Assembly (NCBI GenBank): GCA_025353765.1
Contig: JANXOD010000024.1
Coordinates: forward strand, 62,001 to 126,000
DNA length: 64,000 nt
From: Sphingobacteriales bacterium
GTDB lineage: Bacteria > Bacteroidota > Bacteroidia > Sphingobacteriales > Sphingobacteriaceae
Direction: 5' to 3'
The position numbers and the translations under genes are program-made. The notes under the pieces are model-generated. The model ran no database searches. It was not told the origin of the DNA and saw only the letters and a list, made by a program, of their open reading frames with translations. How positions within the stretch are numbered: the stretch's first letter is position 1; each line of letters opens with the position of its first letter. Positions 18,448 through 25,782 of this stretch are shown here, piece by piece.

Positions 18448-18770
18448 TTAGGCAATTCTGAAAAAATTCATAAGTAATCGTTCTACTATTCTATCATTTT
18501 CTATATGTTCAGTCACAATCTCTGCTACATCTTCTAATTGAACTTTGCCATAAAATACACCTTCCGGATAAACAACAATGCTTGGACCAAGTTCACACGT
18601 TTCCATACATCCGGCACGCTGGGCTCTTACTTCCGTATTTAACCCCGATCTTTAATCAGCTTTTTAAAGGCTAATACTAGTGCCGAACCGCGTTCTTCCC
18701 CACAACAAATACGTGCTCCTGCAGCACGTTGATTCGTGCAAATAAATATATGTTTTTTGTAAAGACTCAT
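18448..18770 (-). pseudogene. Thioredoxin-like [2Fe-2S] ferredoxin gene with a -1 frameshift
   Basis: Reading the minus strand from ATG 18770 gives MSLYKKHIFICTNQR...ICCGEERG...LIKDRG and then a stop at 18641-18639. In the next frame the protein continues as NTEVRAQRAGCMETCELGP...YPEGVFYGKV and ends at 18448. One missing base near 18641 (next to GGGGTT) explains the break; restored, the product has about 107 residues, the normal size of the small (2Fe-2S) ferredoxin-domain proteins of Bacteroidota, with C-x10-11-C and C-x3-C ligands. Either a recent pseudogene or a one-base sequencing error. The family carries electrons between unknown partners. Confidence 0.82.
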
Positions 18771-18883
18771 GTTGGTTATTTATCGTATTTATGCTAAAGC
18801 GTTAGTAGTTTTTATGAAATGATCAGTTTAGTGTAAATGGATTTAACTAAACCAAAGGTATTAAAATTGGTTACCATATATAG

Positions 18884-19801
18884 ATGAACAGCAAAACAAT
18901 ACTTATCACTGGCGGTAAAGGATTAGTTGGAAAGCCGTTAACTCAATTACTTCTTCTAAAGGGGTACAATATTCATATTCTTAGCAGAGGTGATGAGCAA
19001 CAAGACAATCCTAAATTTAGGGTATTTAAATGGGATGTTTATAAGCATAAAATTGATGATAAATGCATAGATGGCGTTGAAATTATAATTCATTTGGCCG
19101 GAGAAGGAATTGCAGAAAAACGCTGGACAGAAAAGCGTAAAAAACAGATTATTGAAAGTCGCACAGAGTCCATTCGAATGATATATGACTTACTGAAAAG
19201 AAATAATAAACATACTATTCAGGCTGTAATTTCAGCATCGGCAATTGGTTATTATAGTGACCGTGGTGATGAATTAATGACTGAGGAAAGTAAACCTGCA
19301 AATGATTTTCTGGCTTATTCCTGCATAGAATGGGAAAAAGCAGTTGATGAAGGCTCGGATTTAGGGTTACGGATTGTAAAATTCAGAACCGGGATTGTTT
19401 TAGATAAAAATGGCGGAGCATTATCCCAAATGGATAAACCTATAAAACTGGGATTTGGTGCTATATTAGGCTCCGGCAAGCAATGGATGTCGTGGATACA
19501 CATAAAGGATGTGATACGCATGTATGCTTTTGCGGTTGATAACAAAGATATGCACGGCGCTTTTAATATGGTTACACCTAATCCGGTTACAAATGTAGAA
19601 ATGACCAAAGCAATTGCAAATACACTTAATAAACCCCTTTGGTTACCAAAAATTCCTTCTTTCGCATTAAAATTAGCAATGGGAGAAATGAGTACCATCG
19701 TATTGGGCAGCACTAAAGTCGCTGCTGCTAAAATTCAATCAGCCGGATTTAAATTTGAATACGCGGATTTACAAGAAGCCTTGGAAAAAATATATGGTTG
19801 A
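18884..19801 (+). CDS. TIGR01777 family NAD(P)-dependent epimerase/oxidoreductase
   Basis: A 305-aa extended short-chain dehydrogenase of the SDR39U1/YfcH type. The N-terminal Rossmann motif is ITGGKGLVGKPLTQLLL; IIHLAGEGIAEKRWTEKRKKQI is the family-specific block; SASAIGYYSDRGDE carries the catalytic Tyr region; and MSWIHIKDVIRMY is the conserved C-terminal signature. Substrate unknown. Genes of this family sit next to photolyases in many bacteria. Here its stop overlaps the ATG of the photolyase gene (ATGGTTGA), indicating translational coupling. Confidence 0.92.
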   Translation: MNSKTILITGGKGLVGKPLTQLLLLKGYNIHILSRGDEQQDNPKFRVFKWDVYKHKIDDKCIDGVEIIIHLAGEGIAEKRWTEKRKKQIIESRTESIRMIYDLLKRNNKHTIQAVISASAIGYYSDRGDELMTEESKPANDFLAYSCIEWEKAVDEGSDLGLRIVKFRTGIVLDKNGGALSQMDKPIKLGFGAILGSGKQWMSWIHIKDVIRMYAFAVDNKDMHGAFNMVTPNPVTNVEMTKAIANTLNKPLWLPKIPSFALKLAMGEMSTIVLGSTKVAAAKIQSAGFKFEYADLQEALEKIYG

Positions 19802-21107
19802 TAAAAAATCTGTGAATATTTTCTGGTTCAGACGAGATCTCCGTTTACATGACAATGCCGGGTTATATCATGCTTTAAAATCAGGTTTACCTGTATTACC
19901 TGTCTTTATTTTTGATCGTAATATCTTGGACAAACTGGAAGATCAGGATGATGCCCGCGTTACATTTATTCATGAGACCTTAATTGAATTAAATCTGGAA
20001 TTACAAAAAATTGGTTCTTCTATTCTGGTTAAATATAATTTCCCAGACAAAGCATGGGATGAGATTATAGCCGAATATGACATTCATAATGTCTACACTA
20101 ATCACGATTATGAACCTTATGCCCGTGAAGGTGATGAGCAGCTAGCGACTAAATTATCAGAGAGAAATATTACATTTCATGCTTTTAAAGACCAGGTCAT
20201 TTTCGAGAAAAATGAAGTTGTTAAAGACGATGGAAAACCCTACACCGTTTTTACACCTTATAAAAGGAAATGGCTGGAAAAACTGAATAATTTCTATCTC
20301 AAACCCTATCTTACAGAGAATTATTTTTCAAATTTAAATCAAAACCCATCAAATCAGATTCTCAGTTTGGATAGTATGAGTTTTAAAAAGAATAAGATCA
20401 TATTTCCTGCAAAAGAATATAAAAGTGTAGTTGAAGATTATAACCTTAAAAGAAATTTTCCGGCAATAAAAGGCACATCTCATATCAGCGTTCATTTACG
20501 TTTTGGAACAGTTAGTATTCGCGATCTGGCGAACAGTGCCCAGCAAGCCTCAGAAAAAACCTGGCTTAGTGAATTAATTTGGAGAGATTTTTATGCGATG
20601 ATTTTATGGCATTTTCCGCATACCACGAATAAAGCCTTTAAGCCAGATTATGATAGAATACAATGGCGAAATAACGAAATTGAATTTAAAGCATGGTGTG
20701 AAGGAAAAACGGGTTACCCGATTGTAGATGCCGGGATGCGGGAATTGAATGCAACAGGTTTTATGCATAACCGTGTCCGGATGATTACTGCCAGTTTTTT
20801 AACCAAACATTTATTAATAGACTGGCGCTGGGGCGAGGCTTATTTTGCACGTAAATTATTAGATTATGAGCAAGCGAGTAATGTGGGAGGTTGGCAATGG
20901 GCAGCAGGATCCGGTAATGATGCTGCTCCATATTTCAGAGTGTTTAGTCCAGACTTGCAAACAAAGAAATTTGATCTCAAATTCGAATATATCAGAAAAT
21001 GGATACCCGAGTTTAATAATTCTTTTAACTATCCAAAACCCATTGTAAATCATAAATTTGCAAGAGAACGGGTTTTGGCCACTTTTAAGAAAGCATTATC
21101 TCAATAA
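19794..21107 (+). CDS. phrB: Deoxyribodipyrimidine photolyase
   Basis: A 437-aa CPD photolyase using FADH- and light to split cyclobutane pyrimidine dimers. N-terminal antenna domain starts NIFWFRRDLRLHDNAGLYHAL; the FAD domain has HLRFGTVSIRDLA, SELIWRDFYAMILWHFPH, GYPIVDAGMRELNATGFMHNRVRMITASFLTKHL, DWRWGEAYFARKLLDYEQASNVGGWQWAAGSGNDAAPYFRVF (the key blocks quoted in parts of the family). The start is ATG 19794 (MVDKKSVNIFWF), which overlaps the stop of the upstream epimerase by 8 bp; the 13 codons before it lie inside that gene. A perfect terminator hairpin follows at once. MHNRVRM and NVGGWQW separate it from the DASH protein at 16308. Confidence 0.95.
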   Translation: MVDKKSVNIFWFRRDLRLHDNAGLYHALKSGLPVLPVFIFDRNILDKLEDQDDARVTFIHETLIELNLELQKIGSSILVKYNFPDKAWDEIIAEYDIHNVYTNHDYEPYAREGDEQLATKLSERNITFHAFKDQVIFEKNEVVKDDGKPYTVFTPYKRKWLEKLNNFYLKPYLTENYFSNLNQNPSNQILSLDSMSFKKNKIIFPAKEYKSVVEDYNLKRNFPAIKGTSHISVHLRFGTVSIRDLANSAQQASEKTWLSELIWRDFYAMILWHFPHTTNKAFKPDYDRIQWRNNEIEFKAWCEGKTGYPIVDAGMRELNATGFMHNRVRMITASFLTKHLLIDWRWGEAYFARKLLDYEQASNVGGWQWAAGSGNDAAPYFRVFSPDLQTKKFDLKFEYIRKWIPEFNNSFNYPKPIVNHKFARERVLATFKKALSQ

Positions 21108-21109
21108 AA

Positions 21110-21135
21110 AAGGCTTCCTAAATTTAGGAAGCCTT
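21110..21135. terminator. Bidirectional terminator
   Basis: Perfect 13-bp palindrome centred in AAATTT: AAGGCTTCCTAAA pairs with TTTAGGAAGCCTT. An A-run precedes it and the stem lies between the convergent photolyase and FKBP genes, starting 3 bp after the photolyase stop. Confidence 0.88.
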
Positions 21136-21158
21136 AAAATATGATTTACAATTTGTTT

Positions 21159-22064
21159 TTAATTTGTTACATCAGTTAATTCAATATTAAAATCTAATGT
21201 TGAATTCCCTGGAATTGCACCAGATCCAGATGGACCATATCCTAAAGTTGGAGGTATAATTAAACGAATCTTCCCTCCTTTTTTTATTAAGGGAATACCT
21301 TCCTGCCAACCCGGAATAACATCACTTAATGCAAAAGCTAAAGGATTTGCAGATGTATTAGAATCAAACACAGTTCCGTTGGTTAGTTTACCTGAATAGA
21401 TTGCAGTAACTGTAGATGATAAAGAAATAGGCTCCGTTCCAGTTCCCGGATCAATGATTTGATAATATAATCCGGTACTGGTCTTAGTTAACCCGGTAAT
21501 ATTATTTGCAGTAATATATTTCTGTACAAAAATATCTTCAAAGTCTGTAATATTAGCAGCAGCAGAAAGATTTAAGGTACAATCTAAACATGCATTTCCG
21601 GGAATATTTCCGCTACCATTACGACCATAAGCCAATCTGGAAGGAATGATAAGACGAATACTTCCTCCCCTCTTCTTCAAAATTTCTTTTATAGTTGTAG
21701 CCCAAGAATCAGGATAACCGTGATCAGCTTTAAGATAGCCTAAGAAACTTCCATAACGATTCACATTTTCATCTGTCCTAACATATTGTCCGTCTAATGA
21801 TTTGATAGTATAGGTTAGAAATACTTTATCTGCGTATTCCAAATCTGTTGCCGAGGTACCAGGAGTTAAAATTTCATAATATACACCTGTTTTAACACCT
21901 TCTGGATTTATATATGGCTGCATATTCGACAAGTTATTTGCTTGAATATACGCCTCTACATTCCGTTGATCAACAGTTTCTATTGATTCATATTCTTTTT
22001 TACAGGAAGAAAATACACTTAAGAATAATAATCCCGTAAGGATATATTTAGGAATAAATTTCAT
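21159..22064 (-). CDS. Two-domain FKBP-type peptidyl-prolyl isomerase lipoprotein
   Basis: A 301-aa lipoprotein: signal segment YILTGLLFLSVFSSC with the lipobox Cys, then two FKBP domains. The first (about 45-160) is divergent; the second (about 195-300) has the clear pattern GKLTNGTVFDSNTSANP...FALSDVIPGWQEGIPLIKKGGK, IPPTLGYG, GNSTLDFNIEL. FKBPs speed proline isomerisation and act as chaperones, here in the periplasm or on the membrane. Start chosen at ATG 22064 (MKFIPKYIL); a GTG 7 codons upstream is also in frame but lengthens the signal unnecessarily. Tandem FKBP lipoproteins are common in Bacteroidota, often with one domain having lost activity. Confidence 0.9.
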   Translation of the reverse strand: MKFIPKYILTGLLFLSVFSSCKKEYESIETVDQRNVEAYIQANNLSNMQPYINPEGVKTGVYYEILTPGTSATDLEYADKVFLTYTIKSLDGQYVRTDENVNRYGSFLGYLKADHGYPDSWATTIKEILKKRGGSIRLIIPSRLAYGRNGSGNIPGNACLDCTLNLSAAANITDFEDIFVQKYITANNITGLTKTSTGLYYQIIDPGTGTEPISLSSTVTAIYSGKLTNGTVFDSNTSANPLAFALSDVIPGWQEGIPLIKKGGKIRLIIPPTLGYGPSGSGAIPGNSTLDFNIELTDVTN

Positions 22065-22160
22065 TGAAAATTTAATTTTGGACACGTTGCTGCAAATTTA
22101 TCCTTTTAAACGTTAAAAACTAAGGATTAACATATTTTAACAAAAAAGACTTCAGATATG

Positions 22161-22232
22161 AGAATTGAGATTTAAATTACAATTCGTTTGATGAAAGAAT
22201 CAACGATTTCTAAAATATCCTTTCTCAATTCT
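22161..22232. repeat. Inverted repeat AGAATTGAGA / TCTCAATTCT
   Basis: A 10-bp perfect inverted repeat with arms at 22161-22170 and 22223-22232. The right arm overlaps the stop codon of the acyl-CoA dehydrogenase gene. The core ATTGAGA resembles the arms in the two other gaps of this operon. It may act as a 3' stem in the transcript. Confidence 0.5.
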
Positions 22233-24024
22233 AAAAACAATATTTATTTGCATCAATTAATTGCTTAGCCACTCCTTGTCTTGCTTCTTTAATATTAAAT
22301 GGTTCTGTTTTTGTAAAACGACGTAAACCAACCAACATCATTTTTTGTTCATCTCCTTCAGCAAAAGAATATAGCGCTTCTTTACCGGCTAATGCAACCT
22401 TATCAACTGCTTGTTGCAGGTAAATCCGCATCATATCTAACTGGCCCTTACAAGCTTCTTCTCCGCGTTGTTCCACTAATTTTTCAGTACGGAGCAGGAT
22501 TGATTCAGATACATACACATAGCCAATAATATCAGCGACGTTCATCAAAATTTCTTGTTCTTTAGCTAAGGTGGTCATCAGTTTTTGAACTGCGGCACCT
22601 GCAATCATTAAACCTGCTTTCTTGAGATTTTTTAAAATTGTTTTTTCTGCGGCAAATAAGGAATCCTCCTGTTCACTAAAATCAGGGATAGACATTAATT
22701 CTCCGGCAACGGCCTGTGCAGGTGTCATTAAATCCAGTTCGCCTTTTAGTGCACGCTTTAATAACATATCTACAATTAAAATGCGATTGATCTCATTCGT
22801 ACCTTCAAATATCCGGTTAATGCGACTATCGCGATAAGCACGATCCATCGGTGCCTCAGCAGAATAACCCATCCCACCATATACCTGCACACCTTCATCC
22901 ACCACATAATCTAGCATTTCTGAACCCCAAACCTTCAAAATAGCACATTCAACTGCAAATTGCTCGGTAGATTTTAGTTTTGCTTTAGCGGGTTCCATTC
23001 CTTCGGCAAGCAATGCTTCATAAGCATCTTCAATATTTTGACCGGCACGATAGACTGCGCTTTCTATCGCATAATTCCGGGTCGCCATTTCTGCCAGTTT
23101 ATACCTAATTGCTCCAAATTTCGAGATCGGTAAACCAAATTGTACCCGTTCATTTGAATAATTAATAGCCTGGTTTAATACCCTGCGTGATGATCCGATT
23201 GCTGAAGCGCCTAATTTAATACGGCCTATATTTAAAATGTTAACTGCTATTTTAAAACCGTTTTCACGTTCTGAAAGCAAATTTTCTATAGGAACCGGGC
23301 AGTCATTGAAAAATATCTGACGTGTAGACGATCCTTTAATCCCCATCTTATGCTCTTCGGGATTCATGGTTATTCCGCCAAAATTTCGTTCCACAATAAA
23401 CGCAGAAAGATTTTTATCATCATCAATTTTAGCAAATACGATAAAGACATCTGCAAAACCACCATTCGTGATCCACATTTTTTGACCATTAATCAAATAG
23501 TGCGTTTCCTCAGCGTTCAATTTCGCTTTTGTACGACCAGAATTAGCATCCGAACCGGAATTTGGTTCCGTTAAACAATAGGCAGCCTTCCATTCGCCGG
23601 TACCGAGCTTAGGAATATATTTAGATTTTTGAGTTTCATTTCCATAGTATAAAATGGGCAGAGTACCGATACCTGTATGAGCCGATAATGCTACCGCAAA
23701 CGAACAACCTGCACCACAAACATCGGCTACCAACATAGATGTGTTAAAGTTTTTTCCAAAACCCCCATATTCTTCCGGAATCGAAACAGCTAACATTCCT
23801 AAATCTCCGGCTTTGTCCATTAAGCTCGGCATTAAGCCGTCTTCCTGCGTATCAATACGATCCAGGTTTGGGAACACTTCAGCTTCTAAAAAATCCTCAC
23901 AGGTTTTTTTGATCATCAATTGTTCTTCATCAAATTCTTCGGGGATGAAAATATCATCACAGGAAGTTTCGCTGATGATAAACTCACCACCTTTGATTGA
24001 TTGTTTTTTTCTTGCATTTTCCAT
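22231..24024 (-). CDS. Acyl-CoA dehydrogenase, long form
   Basis: A 597-aa FAD enzyme for the first step of beta-oxidation. The conserved ACAD parts are AYCLTEPNSGSDANSGRTKA, MWITNGGFADVFIVFA, GIKGSSTRQIFF, ANERVQFG-like SNERVQFGLPISKFGAIRYKLAEM, and VQVYGGMGYSAEAPMDRAYRDSR followed by the catalytic Glu in IFEGTNEINR. A ~170-residue helical C-terminal extension makes it like the VLCAD/ACAD9 type of ~600 residues, common in Bacteroidota fad operons. It is the last gene of the minus-strand operon beginning with the MarR regulator at 28664. Electron acceptor would be ETF, not encoded here. Confidence 0.95.
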   Translation of the reverse strand: MENARKKQSIKGGEFIISETSCDDIFIPEEFDEEQLMIKKTCEDFLEAEVFPNLDRIDTQEDGLMPSLMDKAGDLGMLAVSIPEEYGGFGKNFNTSMLVADVCGAGCSFAVALSAHTGIGTLPILYYGNETQKSKYIPKLGTGEWKAAYCLTEPNSGSDANSGRTKAKLNAEETHYLINGQKMWITNGGFADVFIVFAKIDDDKNLSAFIVERNFGGITMNPEEHKMGIKGSSTRQIFFNDCPVPIENLLSERENGFKIAVNILNIGRIKLGASAIGSSRRVLNQAINYSNERVQFGLPISKFGAIRYKLAEMATRNYAIESAVYRAGQNIEDAYEALLAEGMEPAKAKLKSTEQFAVECAILKVWGSEMLDYVVDEGVQVYGGMGYSAEAPMDRAYRDSRINRIFEGTNEINRILIVDMLLKRALKGELDLMTPAQAVAGELMSIPDFSEQEDSLFAAEKTILKNLKKAGLMIAGAAVQKLMTTLAKEQEILMNVADIIGYVYVSESILLRTEKLVEQRGEEACKGQLDMMRIYLQQAVDKVALAGKEALYSFAEGDEQKMMLVGLRRFTKTEPFNIKEARQGVAKQLIDANKYCF

Positions 24025-24048
24025 AATTGTTTAATCGTATTGAGATTT

Positions 24049-24154
24049 GAGTATTGCGTATTGAGACAATATGCGTATTATTTTTTTTTGTATTTTACCT
24101 ATTAAATGCCAAATTCTTCACTGTCTACATTAAGCATCGCAATACGCAATACTC
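24049..24154. repeat. Perfect 15-bp inverted repeat in the fad operon gap
   Basis: GAGTATTGCGTATTG at 24049-24063 and its exact complement at 24140-24154 bracket most of the 146-bp gap between the acyl-CoA dehydrogenase and thiolase genes. Each arm contains a repeated GTATTG unit. As RNA it would form one long stem with a 76-nt loop. Confidence 0.75.
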
Positions 24155-24170
24155 ATTACGCTATACTACA

Positions 24171-25349
24171 TTACAGCATTTCAAAAATCCCCGCTGCTCC
24201 TTGTCCGCTTCCAACACACATGGTAACCATACCGTATTTTTGCTTACGGCGTTTTAATTCGTTAAAAATCTGAACCGACAATTTTGCTCCGGTGCATCCT
24301 AATGGATGACCTAAAGCTATGGCACCTCCGTTTACATTTATTTTATCAGGATCTAAACCTAATGTTCTGATCACGGCTAAAGACTGTGATGCAAAAGCTT
24401 CATTTAGCTCAATTAAATCTAATTCTTCCTGCTTCATTCCGGCTTTTTTTAATGCCAGAGGAATAGCTTCTATCGGGCCAATGCCCATAATCCGGGGCGG
24501 GACTCCGGCTACACCATAACTTACCAAACGAGCAATCGGCTGAACATTTAATTGTTTCAGCATTTCTTCTGAAACCACTAAAACAAAAGCTGCCCCGTCT
24601 GAGGTTTGAGATGAATTTCCAGCTGTGATGCAACCATCTGCAGCAAAAACAGGTTTTAATTTAGCTAATTTTTCAACTGTTGTATCTGCCCGCGGACCTT
24701 CATCGGTATCTACAATATACTCCCTGCTTTTCTCTTTTAAATTTTCATCCAGGTAATTTTCTTTTACAGTGATAGCTACAACCCCGTCTTTTAAATGGCC
24801 ATTTTTTATTGCTTCAACAGCTTTTTTATGAGAGTTGAAAGAGAACGTATCTTGATCTTCACGGCTTACCTTATATTCTTTGGCAACAGCCTCAGCCGTT
24901 AAACCCATTCCCCAATACCAATCCGGGTTGTTTTTTGCCACTTCAGGATTAGGAACTACTTTCCATCCGCCAAAAGGCATACCCGACATCACTTCTACCC
25001 CGCCTGCAATAATACAATCTGCCATACCCGAACGGATTTTTGCCACCGCAGTTGCAATAGTCTCCAGTCCAGAAGCACAATATCGGTTTATCGTTACTCC
25101 CGGAACTTTATCTGTATCTAATCCCATTAAGGAAATCATCCGGCCAATGTTTAAACCCTGTTCTCCTTCGGGAGTAGCATTCCCAACAAGGACATCATCA
25201 ATCTGTTCTTTATCCAAATTGGGCACAGATGCCATTAAATGTTTAATCACATCAGCCGCCAGATCATCTGCACGGATAAAACGAAATACACCACGCGGAG
25301 CTTTTCCAACTGCGGTACGATATGCTGCTATTATATATGCTTCTTTCAT
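24171..25349 (-). CDS. Acetyl-CoA C-acyltransferase (3-ketoacyl-CoA thiolase)
   Basis: A 392-aa thiolase that cleaves 3-ketoacyl-CoA with CoA in the last step of beta-oxidation. The nucleophile is C91 in INRYCASGLETIATA; the other catalytic residues are in GGAIALGHPLGCTGAK (His) and CVGSGQGAAGIFE (Cys). GRTA/RTPVG-like YRTAVGKAPRG at the N-terminus and NEAFASQSLAV are also typical. It is a FadA/FadI-type degradative thiolase judging from its partners, the FadN-like enzyme upstream and the acyl-CoA dehydrogenase downstream on the same strand. Confidence 0.95.
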   Translation of the reverse strand: MKEAYIIAAYRTAVGKAPRGVFRFIRADDLAADVIKHLMASVPNLDKEQIDDVLVGNATPEGEQGLNIGRMISLMGLDTDKVPGVTINRYCASGLETIATAVAKIRSGMADCIIAGGVEVMSGMPFGGWKVVPNPEVAKNNPDWYWGMGLTAEAVAKEYKVSREDQDTFSFNSHKKAVEAIKNGHLKDGVVAITVKENYLDENLKEKSREYIVDTDEGPRADTTVEKLAKLKPVFAADGCITAGNSSQTSDGAAFVLVVSEEMLKQLNVQPIARLVSYGVAGVPPRIMGIGPIEAIPLALKKAGMKQEELDLIELNEAFASQSLAVIRTLGLDPDKINVNGGAIALGHPLGCTGAKLSVQIFNELKRRKQKYGMVTMCVGSGQGAAGIFEML

Positions 25350-25739
25350 TTTTTTGTAAATATTGAGTAGTTAGTATTTAGACTTTTCGCCTTTAGCTTA
25401 GTTTGAAGAGCAAAATTCATTTTCTGAAGCTCAATTAATTGATCGGTAAATCCATTCAATACCTCTACTGATAAATAATTCAAATTCTTTGATATAATTA
25501 ATTGTGTTTCTAATTCGAAAAGAAGATGCATGTGCTATTGCTAAAAACTGCGTAAACTCCTTATCAGAATTCCTTCCAGCACCTTCTGCAATATTTGATG
25601 GAATAGATACAGCTGATCTATTTATTTGAGAAACTAACCCAAATTTTTCTTGTTGAGGAAAATCTTTTGTCAATTCATAAATCATTGTTATCAGCTCAAT
25701 TGATTTTTGCCATATTTTCAACTCTTTATATTGATGCAT
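25346..25739 (-). pseudogene. Four-helix-bundle / 23S rRNA-IVS-type protein gene with a +1 frameshift
   Basis: From ATG 25739 the frame gives MHQYKELKIWQKSIELITMIYELTKDFP..., FGLVSQINRSAVSIPSNIAEG, the family core of S23/four-helix-bundle proteins, then at SSF it runs off into non-homologous residues. The expected continuation FELETQLIISKNLNYLS is in the neighbouring frame. One extra A in the AAAA run at 25518-25521 (T on the coding strand) accounts for this. Repaired, the protein has about 130 residues and its stop lies at 25346, overlapping the thiolase start. The gene sits inside a beta-oxidation operon with no functional tie to it. Mutation or sequencing error cannot be told apart. Family function is unknown; some act as accessory proteins of retroelements. 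Confidence 0.85.
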
Positions 25740-25775
25740 ATTCTCTTATCTAATTCGCTCTAAATACTAAGTACT
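25366..25775. repeat. Inverted repeat with arms at both ends of the IVS-type gene
   Basis: Arms AGTAGTTAGTATTTAGA (25366-25382) and TCTAAATACTAAGTACT (25759-25775) are inverted copies matching at 16 of 17 positions. The outer arm lies upstream of the IVS start codon; the inner arm overlaps the last ~12 codons of the repaired reading frame. The pair therefore brackets nearly all of the gene, as the ends of a small mobile unit would. Confidence 0.7.
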
Positions 25776-25782
25776 ATATAAC

